Of a DNA stretch of 64,000 bases, positions 48,641 through 60,560 are shown one piece after another. The stretch covers positions 131,162,293 through 131,226,292 of the forward strand of contig OZ018321.1 of the NCBI GenBank assembly GCA_963969495.1, given 5' to 3'. The position numbers and the translations under genes were made by a program. The DNA is from Ceratothoa steindachneri. Taxonomy: Eukaryota; Arthropoda; Malacostraca; Isopoda; Cymothoidae. The first letter of the stretch is position 1. Each line of letters begins with the position of its first letter. The notes beneath the pieces were generated by a model. The model ran no database searches, was not told the DNA's origin, and was given only the letters and a program-made list of their open reading frames with translations.

Positions 48641-49560
48641 ATGGATACACGGATGGCGCATGGTAAGTTGGGTACATGGAGGTGGCCATAGTCTAATAGG
48701 TACAGGAAGGTAGCCATGGTACATTGGGTACAGGGATGTGGCAATGTTCATTTGGCTACACAGATGTAGTCATGGCTTTTGGGTACAGGGTTTCGGCTAT
48801 GATCACATAAGTACAGGAATGCGGTTATGATGAGTTGGAAACAGGGTTATGAACAAATGGAAATAGAGATGTGGCCATGGTCAGAGGGCTAGCATTATAT
48901 GACCATGTTTAATTCGGTACAGGTATGTGGATATGATAATATTCTTACATGAATTTGGCTATGGTCAGGTGGTTACAGAAATGTGGCCATGCTATGCTGA
49001 GAACATGGTGAGAAAGTTTAAGTGGATAAAGAGAGGTAACCATAACTATTTGAGTACAAGAACGTTGCAATTGTCACCTGGATAAAAGGATGGAGGCCAT
49101 GATCAGTTTTTTTACAGGGATGTAACCATAGTCAAATAGATGCACGGATGTGGCCATCGATACAATATATTGCTATTGTTAGTTGGTTAAATAGATAATG
49201 GAATGGTTGGTTGAGTAATAAGATCCGGCTTTAGTTAGTTGGGTGCTAGGTTGTGGTCATGGTGAAATTGGTACATGAAATTTGCCATGGTTAGTTGGGT
49301 AGAGGGATGTAACTTGCTTAGAAGGATGCGACTGTGACCAGTTGGGTTCAGGTTATGGCCATATTCATCTAGGTATAGGGCTGCGGCCATGATCAGTTGT
49401 TAACATGGATAAGGCCATTTTCAGTTAGGTGCCAGGATGAGGCAATGGATGGTTTATACAGGAATGTAGCCATGGTAATTTGGGTACAGAGCTATGGCCA
49501 CTGTCACTTGGCTACAGGGATGTAGCAATGGTCAGTTGGGTAAAAACACGTGATAATGTT
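48640..49560. repeat. Minisatellite 4, about 30-bp unit (first block)
   Basis: The diverged unit is close to ACAGGGATGTGGCCATGGTCA followed by GTTGGGT. About 30 copies are readable. The same unit returns at 52670-53120 and 60210-60560, in the same orientation. Confidence 0.85.
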
Positions 49561-50049
49561 CAATGACTAAATGCTTGCTTCTTTGGGCAATACAGCGTAG
49601 TATTGCAGCCAATTTTAACCCATATTTCAGATCTTTTAAATCAGACCATCTAAAATTTGGAAATGAAGACGAACAAAATCTAAGAAAATTGTAATACGCT
49701 CTTTTTGGGGCCTAAATTTTGCTTAAAAATGATATTTTCCGTAGAGTCAGGCTGGTTTTATTCAGTTATTATAGTTCTCGTCTCTGAAGTTAGAAATGGG
49801 TAATTTTCGTACAGGAAGAAAATTTTCACTTGAACTCCTTAGGTACCTAAGGTTTAGGCAATTTTAGATTGAGGTATTCCTTGTTTGTAAACTACTCGGA
49901 GAGCACTATGAATTAATTGATGTATGACGAATTTCCAAGATATTTAGAGAGTATTTCCTATGGAGGGAATGTATGTTATAGATTCACTCATCACATTTAT
50001 TATTTCTGTTTTATACTAACGGGTCCTTTCTATTATTCATTTTCAGTGC
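49561..50049. other. Interval without a gene
   Basis: Unique-looking AT-rich sequence between the minisatellite and the decayed gene. Nothing recognised. Confidence 0.5.
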
Positions 50050-52080
50050 TAAGATGAGTAAAAGAACTAGAACATCAACAAGTCAAAAAAGCTGCAAAAA
50101 AAGCAAAAGGTTGGAAGATATATTCATTATGTAAAAAATAATAAATACAAGAAGAACAAGGATGTTATTCTTGAAGTATCCGAGGCCCGTCCCGAGATTT
50201 GGAAAAAAGCCAGTATTCCGGTTCAGCCGATCAAGAATGTTAAAACCTAATTGCTTCGATGGTTGTTGCCGTGCTGTGGTATCAAAACAAGGAATGAATG
50301 CCAATAAGAGTAATAAGTTTATCTCATCATTGGGTCAACTCTTTGGTATAGCAGATGCCAGTGTGCTGATCTCTTGGATTGCGAGTGTGAAAAGAACATG
50401 AAAGTGCCACGTCGATAGTATGAATCTCTTATTGACCAAACAACTGGGCGTGACATGAAAATTGGAGGAGTGGATGTAAAACAAGTTGAATGATTAAAAA
50501 AAAGGAAAATCAGAGATGATCAAGTTTAGGAAATAAGAGAAGAAGAAGAGTGACAAAAATAGAAGAGGGAAGAGAAAACTACAATTTCAGACGATCGGTA
50601 TTTTGTGTCAAATAGAGCTGCTGCTGCTGCTGCTATTAGCAGTGAAGCCCTATTCGAATATAGTATTATATATTCATAAGACCACTCGCATGAAATTCAC
50701 CATCACAAAGTCTGGAGGGCTCGACAGAAGTTAAGGAGGAATTTCACCGAGTTTGAATGTTTGGGAGATAAGAAAATTACTGCTTTCTTTTATGATAGAA
50801 GAAGAGACACAACACTAACTAAAAAGGAGAAAGGGAACAAATGGTATGGAGCAAAAGAAATTCAAGATCACTCTTTGCTTGTAGGAGAACCTGGTACTGT
50901 CTATATTTTAGATAATTTAACTATTGAACGAGGTATTACAGACGGACAGAGGAAATGGCTTGTTGAAATGAGATAAAGGCAGTGGGAGATGACAGCACGG
51001 CAACAAATACTGGCTACAAGAATGGAGCCATAAGAGGGCTGAACTGTCAATTACATCGTCCTTTACAGTGAATCATCTGCAGCTTGCATCTAAATGAGAT
51101 TCCTTGAGGCACCTGTGCAGGAAATATATTGGTCAAACAGAAAGTGGAACTCAATGGAAAGGACTGGTAAAGCCTTAACCACCCGTGAAACTCTACCAGT
51201 ATCACCAAATGGCTTTCAATTTATTGCTAAAGGATCTCCTCTTCCAAATGTAGATGTAAATGAGCTTAGTTAGGACCAAGCTTACCAGTACAAATTATCA
51301 GTGCTATTAGTAGTGGTGTAATTGACGATGATCTCTTACATATGGAACCAGGGCTAATATCTGATGCAAGATAGCTCACCACTGCCAGCAGAATAGGACG
51401 ACTTTATGTGGCAACAGAAAAACATAATAATGACTTGTATGTCCTCACAGAGTTTGTCGTGTATCATTATGGGCACATCTGGTTTCGCATCAAATTCTCT
51501 CCGAAATGCACGGAGAGATCTAAACATCTCCTGGAACAGATCAATCTTCTATAAAATACTCCAACCTACCATTAGAGCCATATCATGGCAAACAATCCAA
51601 AGGAATTCCTACTGGGCCCATCCTGAGAACGTCCTTTTTGTCAATGCTGGCAGACGTTGATGAGAAGAACAGGAAATTAGCTATTGACAGAATCAAGAAG
51701 ATCCGAGAAGTTACTGTGTATGAGGAAGAGATAGGTGATTTTAGGCTACCAAAAATAGATTAGGCTGCTAAGAATCTAACAGATCTACTTCCTCCTGAAG
51801 AGGAGTGCATGTTTGAGCCACCATTTACAATGCATCTATCTAATGCGGACCTACAAAATATTGTCGACGAGCCACTTTCTATTGGCATTCCATGCCATTC
51901 TCAAGGCGAGGAGCGGTGTGTGCGAATAGAAACTGAAGCTTCTGGCAAAGTTTAGGGAAAAGAAGCAAGAGATGGTTACATTTGGGCGGTACTAAAATCC
52001 TGTGACTTCATGCCATCGTTTGAGACAAAGCAGGATTTAAATATATCAGTTGAAAAATAGTATCAGTTTGTCAAGGTATG
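50050..52080 (+). pseudogene. Decayed member of a second multicopy animal gene family (unnamed)
   Basis: From the possible start at 50055 (MSKRTRTSTSQKSCKK, basic) many short frames follow. Recognisable pieces are KITAFFYDRRRDTTLTKKEKGN and LLVGEPGTVYI (50761-50976), then DDSTATNTGYKNGAIRGL and PLQ-stop-IICSLHLNEIP (50984-51085). Next are YVLTEFVVYHYGHIWFRIKF (about 51436), DVDEKNRKLAIDRIKKIREV (about 51656), LTDLLPPEEECMFEPPFTM, and CHSQGEERCVRIETEASGKV near 51900-51950. I have seen this arrangement in uncharacterised, often repeated proteins of insects, crustaceans and cnidarians. A link to a transposon is likely but not shown. This copy is dead. Confidence 0.55.
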
Positions 52081-52291
52081 CCTGTGAAGACTCGCTCGGC
52101 TCAATGGCGCATACACAAACACTGGCAGATAGCTGTCCCGAGGCCGCCTGTGATATGCTTTGGGGCAATTAAAGGAGTGCAGGACCGCCTCCTTGATTTT
52201 TATAGAGCGCGATTTACGGTTGACCGGGATTTATCTAATGGCTTGCCAAGTTGCAGTTCGAATATAATTCTAATATATATAATAAATGGGG

Positions 52292-52349
<58 letters not shown>

Positions 52350-52669
52350 AAGGGGGGGAAAATTACTCGATTAAAATAGTTAATTGGATTATGACAATTT
52401 ATAATATGACAGAGTTAAGCGGGAGGAGCAAAATTAAGGTTAACTCGAACAAGAGATATTAATTACGATTGAGCCCGAAGTCAATTCAAAAGTGGATGTA
52501 GGTAACGATTGACGGAGTGTAATCGGAAGGGGGGGGGGTTACAACACAAGATCGCTTTACCTTGAAGCGTGGTGGTGACCTGCTTGGAGTGAGGGAGACC
52601 AACTATTCAATTCTTCGAGAAGATACTTCGGGCAGTTCTACGAGGAGGACTCGTAAACGGGGGTTTGAG
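52081..52669. other. TA tract and G-rich, possibly LTR-derived segment
   Basis: A TA tract at 52294-52346 is followed by GAAAAGGGGGGGAAAA and a G-rich body with another poly-G run at 52530, in character like 37853-38700. No ends are defined and no gene is seen. Confidence 0.35.
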
Positions 52670-53125
52670 TAGGTTGCAGGGCAATGGCCATTTTAATTTG
52701 GCTACAGAGATATGGCATTGGGTAGTGTATACAGATATGTGGTAATGGCTTTTGGGCACAGATATTTGCCCATAGACAGTTGGGTAGAGGCATATAGTCA
52801 TTGTCATTCGGGTACAGATATGTGCCCATGATCATTTGCGTATATGGATGTGGCCATGGTTAGTTGGCTACAAGGATGTGGCCATGCTCAGTTGCCTACC
52901 GGGATGTCATTACAGCCAACTGGTTTAAGGATTGTTTCCATGATAATTTGTATATAGGGATATGGTTATGGTCAGAAAATTACATTAATTTAGGCATGGT
53001 AAGTTTGATTACTGGGATGTGGTCATGGTTCGTTTGGTATAGAGGTTTTTCTATGATCAATCTCGTACAAGTATGTGGCCATGTTCATTTGGGGACGATG
53101 TGGCCATGGTTATTTTTTAAATTTT
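52670..53125. repeat. Minisatellite 4, second block
   Basis: Same approximately 30-bp unit (GGATGTGGCCATGGTTAGTTGG). It stops at 53125, where the LINE 3' end begins, and continues beyond the LINE at 60206. Confidence 0.8.
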
Positions 53126-53780
53126 AGGAGCTTATCTGGTGACTACCCACTTGGGAATAAGTTGCCGCAATCATAACAGCCTAGCACTAGGCTACTTTAA
53201 AATAAGAATATGAAAAAAAAACAGTAAAAAGGAAAAATGGCAACAATTAGGAAGCAAGCTCTGGCGTCGGGGGGATGTCCGCCTGCCACCGGCGCAGGAG
53301 CGTGCGACCTACAAAGAAAACAACAACAAAAACAGAACCAGCTAAATAAAGGGCAGAAGGCCGGCCTCCACCAAAAAGTCTATAAGTCCACCAGTCAATG
53401 TGCACGAACTCGTCCCGAGTACAAGGGACAGGCGGTAGTGACCCCGCCCATCTCGGTACCGGGACAGGCAACGTGCGCGGAGATCGGCCAGACTGGAACA
53501 TTCAACAAGAATGTGCCGAACAGTCTGGGGGACAACGCAGTCTTCACAGTAGGGCGCTGGCGAGCGCTCCATCAGATAGCGATGCTTCCCGCGAGTGTGT
53601 CCAATTCGGAGACGACAGAAAGCAACCTGAAGCCTTCGCGGCATTGGGAGGTAGGTCCATGGGAACAGTCGCGGCACAATGGCACGCAACTTTAAGTTCC
53701 CTTCAACCGTCTTCCATCTTCTTTGTCAAGCAGCCCGAAGAGCTTCCCGTATTCCTGCCATGTAGTCGGTGTGATTTTGA
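53126..53780 (-). mobile_element. I-type LINE, 5'-truncated copy (minus strand)
   Basis: This 3'-terminal fragment is homologous to 53800-54460. Its minus-strand reading (53689-53342) gives LFPWTYLPMPRRLQVAF, LRIGHTRGKHRYLM and CVVPQTVRHILVECSSL, the C-terminal zinc-like segment of I-type ORF2. Homology ends at GTCGGTGTGA (about 53764-53773), where the tail of the neighbouring longer copy begins. Confidence 0.85.
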
Positions 53781-54087
53781 TTTTGATTTTATTTTTTTAA
53801 AGAGTTCATCTGGCGACTGTCTAATTGGGCATTAGTCGCCGTATTCAAAACTGGCCTAGTACTAGACTACTCCAAAATAAAATCCAAAAAGATAAAAAAC
53901 AACCCCCCATCCCCCCCAAAAAAAGAGAAAAGAAAGCAAGCAGTAAGCAAGCTCCTGCGTCGGAGGGAGATCCCCCCGGCGCAGGAGCGTGCGACCTATA
54001 AGGGAAAAAAACAAAACAAAACAAAAAAAACCTGCCTAAATAATAAGGAGAGGGCCGGCCTCCCCCAAAAGTCAACAAGTCCACCAG

Positions 54088-57000
54088 TCAGTGTGCACGC
54101 ACTCGTCCCGAGTACAAGGGACAGGCGGTAGCGACCCCACCCATTCCGGTACCGGGACAGGTAACGTGGCGAATATCACCCAGACTGGGACATTCGACAA
54201 GAATGTGCCGAACAGTCTGGGGGACGACGCAGTCGTCACAATAGGGCGCAGGCGAGCACTCCATCAGATAGCGATGCGTCACACGAGTGTGTCCGATTCG
54301 GAGACAACAGAAAGCGACCTGAATCCGTCGCGGCATTGGGGGATAGGTCCATGGGAACAGTCGCAGCGCAATGGCACGCAACTTTAAGTTCCCTTCAACC
54401 GTTTCCCATCTTCTTTGCCAAGCAGTCAGAAGAGCTGCCCGTATTCCTGCCATGTAGTCGGTGTGAGGAAGAGAAAAACGCTGGTCTGGTCTCAGAGTAC
54501 TTGCAGACTCTTTGGTGCCCTCATCGGCGCACTCCTTCCCCGCAATTCCTAAATGTCCAGGAACCCAGCAGAAGATAATTTCGACATCCGCCCAGCTTGC
54601 CAAAACCGTGGTGTCGCAGATATTATGAACCATGTGATGCGATCAATCTAATGGTTCGAGAGCATGCAGGACGCTTTGTGAATCGCTATAGATCACAATC
54701 CGGTCTCCGAACCGGGAACGTCGTGTAATCTCCCGGAGCGAGTGGAGTATTGCCACCAGTTCGGCCGTTAAGACAAACGCAGAACCCCGCTGTCTTCATA
54801 CAGAGGGGATACGGCATGGAATGCGACCCCTCTTGGGACTTGGAGCCATCCGTATTCACTGGTGCGATTCCAGCGTGACACGAGGTGTGCTCCAAAAGGT
54901 TGAACGCAACACTCCCAGCGCTGTAGAAGCTTTGTGAGCAGACGCGTGGCGACAAATAGCCAAATGTGGTACCCTCCAGGGTGGCATCTTGGACAGAACC
55001 AGGGACGCCACCGGCCCGAGAGCTATACTTAGCTCCTAAAGGAGTTTCCTGGCCCTAAACACAAAGGGCCTAGGGTATGACTGGCGTCCCTCAACGACAT
55101 AGGCCCCGTCGAGATCAGCTGCGGATGCAGTGAGAGCCTTTGGCGATTGAGGGAGGCGCCAAGCTCGCGCCTGCAGGTGAATAATGCAGTGTACACGCCG
55201 TAGAGCGAGTGAAATCTCGCCAGCATCGACTAGTAGACTCTCAATGGGGGAAGTGCGGAAGGCACCAGTCGCCAGGCGAAGACCAGTGTGGTGGATCGAG
55301 CCCACCTTCCGCAATACACGCTCGAGTGCGGATGCATAAAACTCGCATCCATAGTCGAGCTTCGAACGAACAAAGGATCGATAAAAAAGTAAGGCAGTAG
55401 CCCTATCAGCTCCCCAAGCTCTGAACGTTACGGAACGGAGAATATCCAAGGCACGGTTACAACAGACCCTAAGGCTGCGAATATGAGCCTCCTGGGTGAG
55501 GCGTTGGTCAAATAAAAGACCAAGGAAACGGCATTGATGTGATGCCGTTGATGCTCATGGTAAAGAGTGTTACACTGAGGACACTTCCCTGCGGGACACC
55601 CTCTTCCTGCTCCTTTGGGCAGGAGAGAGCTCCCCTCACCCACACGCGGAATCGACGATTTCGCAAAAAATTCAGATATAAAGACTGCGAGGCGTCCCCT
55701 CGACTCCATCGCGTGGAGAGTCTCCATGATACCGTATCGCCATGCGGTATCATAGGCCTTCTCCTGATCGAAAAACACACCGTGGCGTAGTGCTGTCTAC
55801 AAAGGAAGGCCTCGCAGACGGCATTTTCCAGTCGGAAAAGAGCATCGGACGTGGAGTGGAACTTGCGGAAGCCGCACTGTGCAGAAGATAGATGGCCTCC
55901 GCTGTCCAGGAAAAAGGCAAATCTAACATTTACCAATTTCTCCATCAACTTGCACACGCAAAAGGTTAGAGAGATTGGGCGGAAACCTGCCGGAGTAGAG
56001 TGATCTCTCTTAGGTTTGCGAAAGTCGAGCACACTAGCGATTCGCTGAGAATCTTGGAGGAGACCCTCCACCCAGATCCTGTTGAACAAATCTAACAGAA
56101 ATGCGATGCCTTGCTCACCCAGGTGTGGAAGTATAGCGTACGGGACATCGTCCGGACCATGGGTAAAGTCCACTCCCGAAGCAAGAACGAAAGGCAACTC
56201 ACTTGCAGTAAACCTATCGTTGAAGAGTACCCTGCCTCTGGAGGTAAAGTCCATTCGGCGACCTTCTGAGTCATCACGATGTGCATTGAATGCTGGCAGA
56301 GCAGCATCCCGGCTAGAGAATGCGGAGAAAGCGGTCGCGAAGTATTCCATACGCACACGGGGTCCAAGATTGCGGTCCCATTCTGCTGGAGAACGGTGGG
56401 GGGGAGGGGGGGAGGGGGGGGGGAGACTGCGAGAACTTGCCCTGAATCCTTTCAACTCGCCTCTACACTTCTGCTAGAATGGAGACACCTATGCCCGTCA
56501 AGAAGAGCGGCGGAACCTAGCTCTAGCCCGACGAAATTCAGTGACAGTTAAATCGTTCGGGCGGCGCTTATAGCGCATGTTGGCGTAATGCTTCTTTTTT
56601 AGGGCCGTCTCACACTCGGCCGACAACCATGGGACTGGTCGGCGTGCAAAATGGCCAGACGTTCTGGGAATAGTAGTCAGGCCCGCGGTGATAAGGTTGC
56701 CGGAGAAGAACTCAATGGCCTCATCTACCGACTTAAACTCTCCGAATGAGATAGGGAATCCAGTAATTTCCTGAAATGCAGGTCACCGCGCCCGCGCCAA
56801 GCACCACCGAGGTGAGCTCTCAGGCGGCAGCGGCCCAGAAAATGAAATTTGAATGGGAAAGTGATCACTACTATGGAGGTCATCGACCAACCCAAATTAA
56901 AATCAGTCTGTCCATCCGGAGAGCGCAGAGATAGATCAAGGCAAGAAAATAAGGCGGTTCACGGGCAGTGATGCGTAAATTCATCCACATTTACGACACC

Positions 57001-57600
57001 TATCTCAAGCTCTTCGGTCAGATCAGCAAGGAGTTGTCCCCTGGGATTGATAGAGTAGTCTCCCCAGAGAGGATGCCTCCCGTTCAGATCTCCGAGCAAG
57101 AGATAGGGCCTCGGCAACCGTGCTACGACGCGGCAGAAGTCCCCCGCGTCGAAGTCGGCTGACGGTGGAATGTACCCTGAAAGAACAGTATACCTCCTAT
57201 CATAGGTGCAGCTGCACAGCTACTGCCTTAAAGGATGTATCTAAAGCAAAGTGGGAAACGGAGACATCATGTCGGGTGTAAATCGCCCATCATCCCACCT
57301 AGCCCCCATTCCGTGGTGGTGGTAGTATGGGGGGGGTCGCTAAACCCTTATACACCGGTCGGGTGGACAGGGGGCATGCGCCCAGCATGATATCCTGCAA
57401 AAAGATAGATAACAGGGAACGGGAGGAGACGAGTCTCCGCAGCTCCTCCCAGTTGGTCCGGAGTCCACAGCAATTCCATTGAGGGAATATACCCTCCAGG
57501 CCTAGCTCGAAGGAGACGCGCAGGCCCTCTTCGAAGAGAAGACCCTCACGGGAATGGCCATACGCTTCCCGGAGTCAGAAGCCCGGGTGCTGTTGGCCAG
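54088..57600 (-). pseudogene. I-type LINE ORF2 (endonuclease, RT, RNase H)
   Basis: The endonuclease has QWNCCGLRTNWEELRRLV at about 57478-57425 and LLLGDLNGRHPLWGD at about 57108-57064. RT (56455-55508, 315 residues open) has GPDDVPYAILPHLG, RPISLTFCVCKLMEKLV, SSAQCGFRKFHSTSDAL and EGVPQGSVLSVTLFTMSING. The sequence then jumps to LFDQRLTQEAHIRSL, so the segment with the catalytic YADD is deleted. The RT C-terminal part lies at 55449-55036. RNase H has NTDGSKS, TAELVAILHSLREI and IVIYSDSQSVLHAL in several frames (54870-54640), then IIFCWVPGHLGIAGKECADE (54600-54530). The C-terminal CX2C segment ends near 54150. Confidence 0.85.
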
Positions 57601-57654
57601 ACATTGCGCTGAAGGCGCTGTCGCTTTCGAGGACATATTTGGGGAGGTTGAGCT

Positions 57655-59870
57655 CGTCATGCGAGTCTTTTCCTCCCTCCGCCTCTAAATCTTAGGCGGG
57701 CGTTTCGGCTTAGGAGGCGGGGAGCAGCTTTAGGAACCCCGGAAAATGGCCTGGCGACCAACTTCAGGGGTGTTGCCTCCTTTGAGACTAACGACTCGGT
57801 GGAGGTGCGTGGCCATTTGGCCTTACGGAAAACGGTCGCGTTGAGGGAAGGAAGGGGAGCCCTGGTTTTAGCCGGGACTGAAGGGGAATCCTTTGTGCCG
57901 CTAGCTTTACCAGGGAAGCGCCCGGGTTGAGTAGAACTTGCAGTAGGTCTCCGAATGGGCGCGGAAACAACCATGCTCATTGGCGTGGATGGGCCAGCAG
58001 GAGAGGGTGTCTTCCTAAGCATTGAGGCTTAAGACGTTCCAGGCAGAGTCAGGCACTGCAGGCCTAAATCCTTAGCCTTGCGGAATGAGAGACGATCCTG
58101 GGCCTGAACGGCCAGGATTTCTTTCTCAAGGAGATATGCACCACATTGCTTCGAAGAAGCGGGGTGCAGCTCTCTGCACTTGACACACTTGGCCTTACAC
58201 GATTTGGACTTATCGTGTGCGGCCTTGGCGCAATTTACACAGACTTTTGATTACCCCAACTTGGACGTCTACATGAGCGATTCGTATGGCCAAAGCGGTG
58301 ACAATAATAGCACCTCCACGGCAGTGGCACGAATGCCTTCACGCGGTAGCGGTACCAACCAGCACTCACCAACTCAGGGAGCTTGTCACATTCAAACGTG
58401 ACGAAGAGTGTAGGGGTGGGTCTCGAGGCCTGTTTTCTCATCTCTTATCACACGCTTGACCTTGACCACCCCGTGGTCGGCCAGCTCTAGATTGATATCT
58501 TCTATGGAGTAGTCAACGAGTTCCCTCGCATAAACTACTACTTTCACAAAGTTCATGGTAGAGTGCGGCGTCACACACTCCGGGGTACATTCAAGTGTCT
58601 GAAGGGCACTTATATTGGCTGCCTCGGAGGGACCCGCCGCATACGCCAGAAGACTCCCGTCCGAGAAACCAGTTACCTTCGGATCTCTGACAATCACACT
58701 AGCTAAAGCTTTCCTCTGATGGATCAAGTTGCTCTTAGCCAACATGGTGCCTTCAGTGGAGCGAATAACGAGGAAGCGTTTGCCGCCAGTGGGCTCAAAA
58801 ACGCCGGGTAATCTCTGAATAAGGGGCCCCGATGTAATTGAGGCTCCGCTCTGCGCTCTAGTACTTTTGGTCATAGTAAGGGTCCCCACACCCGGAGGGG
58901 CAGAGGGGCCGGATGTGCCGATCTTAGCTTGGTCGCTCACCAAAATGGCAGCAGACCCATCCGTCCCCGCAGCCCCCGTGGATTGAGAGGAACTCCAAGT
59001 CTTTTTAATCTTTTGTTGTTTTTTTTTCAGGAAAGGATGGCGGGAAATTAACGCTCTTCTCCCCTCCACCCGCGATAGCCCCCAAGCAAGATGCACCAGT
59101 TTCAGCAAGGTACTTTCCAAGATGAAGAAGGTTCTGGCAGTCGTAGGGGCACCGGTTGGAGAAGAAGTGCCTCCCCTCCTTGTACTGCCTTGGAAACCCT
59201 AGCCGTTTTAGGAGGACCTTCTATAGAAACGGACTCAAGTTCGATGCTGGCGCCGAGCCCGGATTCGCTCCTATGCAAGCCCCTACCGTCTGAGGCTGGG
59301 TTGCCTCAAGGACCATGTATATCTCGGGGCTAAATGGGGCCTTCATTTGGCCATTCCCCTCCCTGGACATCAAAGGTCCTATTAGGCATCAGTGTCATTA
59401 GTCTTGTCTTTGGAGGCACAGGTTTAGTATTCTATCCAGAAGGTCTTTTGAGGGAAGTGACCGAAGGGGCCTGGCTTCCCTCTCCCTCCTAAGGGGGTTT
59501 GCCCTACCAAGCGGCTTCAATGGAGAGCCATCGGCTATTGCCTGCCTGCTGGCTTTCTTGGCAGTCCCCTTGGAAAGTAAAGGGGGGACTGCCGCTGGAA
59601 AGAGGGAGGTGCCCGAAGGCATTTTCAGGCAAGGGGCTAAGGGGGAGACCTTAGCTGCCCGAAAGCGGCTCCGTTAATTGTAAGGCGGAAAAGGGAAGTT
59701 TTTTTTTTCATTTGAATCATTGGGCATGGTGACTTTAATTTTCTAACGGGATGAACACGCTCATCACCCTTCGCAGTAGCCCGCCCTGCAAGAGGTGCCA
59801 CAGGCCTGGCTGATGAAGGGGCTGCCATTCAAGACCACCCCTCAGGCCTGGTAGCCTGGCCGTTCCTCAG
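57655..59870 (-). pseudogene. I-type LINE ORF1 (Gag-like, three zinc knuckles)
   Basis: Starting near 59870 there are Pro/Ala/Arg-rich pieces (59828-59637, 59622-59398). Then the main open stretch, 59120-58392 (242 residues), has a Ser/Thr-rich part and an RNA-binding-like domain (RFLVIRSTEGTMLAKSNLI in approximate form, and VVVYARELVDYSIEDINLEL). Next come ALIPLPWRCYYCHRFGHTNRSC-like knuckle 1 (CYYCHRFGHTNRSC), knuckle 2 CVNCAKAAHDKSKSC and knuckle 3 CVKCRELHPASSKQC at 58330-58150. A Pro/Ser/Arg-rich C-terminus follows (58022-57657). Three knuckles are typical of I-type ORF1. At least four frame breaks occur. Confidence 0.78.
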
Positions 59871-60176
59871 CATGGAGGCTCCACCTTGAACGTGGCGTAA
59901 AATTGATAGAGTGTGGAGAGAGAAGAAAAAAGGATGTGAGGAAGGTATGGGTGGGGATGAATCAGGTTGTTAAAAACCCACCGTCGCAAACAAGAGCTCA
60001 GGGGTTAGAGAACATTGTCCTCTCCCACCTCAGCCCCGATCCGGAATAGTTGGCTGAGAAGAAGGTCAGCATCTATCCTATGAAAATAGAGGCCGACCAT
60101 AGAAAGTTGTGGGAGAGGTTGTAGGGGAAGTGAGAAAGTTGGGGAGAAATACAGGCTATCTGAAAGAAGAAGAAGA

Positions 60177-60201
60177 GGGGCGCGGCAATTTGCCGCGCCC
60201 C
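60177..60201 (-). other. Perfect GC hairpin at the LINE 5' end
   Basis: GGGGCGCGGCAA and TTGCCGCGCCCC are perfect inverted partners around a single T. On the element strand this is the first sequence of the LINE, followed by TCTTCTTCTTCTTTCAG. Confidence 0.8.
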
Positions 60202-60205
60202 TTGT

Positions 60206-60560
60206 CCATGCATAGTTGGGTTCACGGAATGGTCAGATAGCTACAGTGATGTGGCTATTGTCCGTTTGCCAAATGGATACAGGGATGTGACCATGGTTTT
60301 TGTATACATGGATATAGCTATGGTTAGTTGGGCAATGAGATATGGCCATGGTCAAATGTATATATGAATGTGGCTATGATCAGTTGCTTGTAGGGTGCTG
60401 GTCATAGTCAATTGGTTACATGGATGTGGCCAAGTTTAGTTGAGTGAAGGGATGTCGCCATGATCAATAGCGATACATGACTGTGTCCTAGGTTAGTTGA
60501 GTACTCGGATATGGTCATGGTCTCTTTGGTACAATAATGTGACCATAGTTAGTTAAGTAC
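60206..60560. repeat. Minisatellite 4, third block
   Basis: The approximately 30-bp unit resumes directly after the LINE 5' end (CATGCATAGTTGGG, then GATGTGGCTATTG). This block and 52670-53125 look like two halves of one array split by the LINE. A clean target duplication is not visible; CCATGGTTA and CCATGCATA at the edges are an imperfect match. Confidence 0.8.

Larger units (their letters stand above)
53765..60205 (-). mobile_element. I-type LINE, near full length (minus strand)
   Basis: The order from right to left is a GC hairpin at the 5' end (60177-60201), a leader, ORF1 (59870 to about 57655), ORF2 (about 57600-54090) with endonuclease, RT and RNase H, and a 3' UTR. It ends in a tail at 53774-53800 that reads on the minus strand as TCAAAA repeats; short tandem tails rather than pure poly-A are known in the I group. 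It is inserted into the previous truncated copy on the left and lies inside minisatellite 4. It is decayed, with the RT active site deleted. Confidence 0.85.

Noticed and set aside
40656..49560. Minisatellites as CRISPR arrays
   Set aside because: Repeats diverge and have no unique spacers, and the window is eukaryotic.
53237..53835. Plus-strand ORFs of 145-152 residues in the I-type LINE region
   Set aside because: They are antisense to the ORF2 C-terminus and have no domain of their own. The zinc-like motif and RNase H read on the minus strand.
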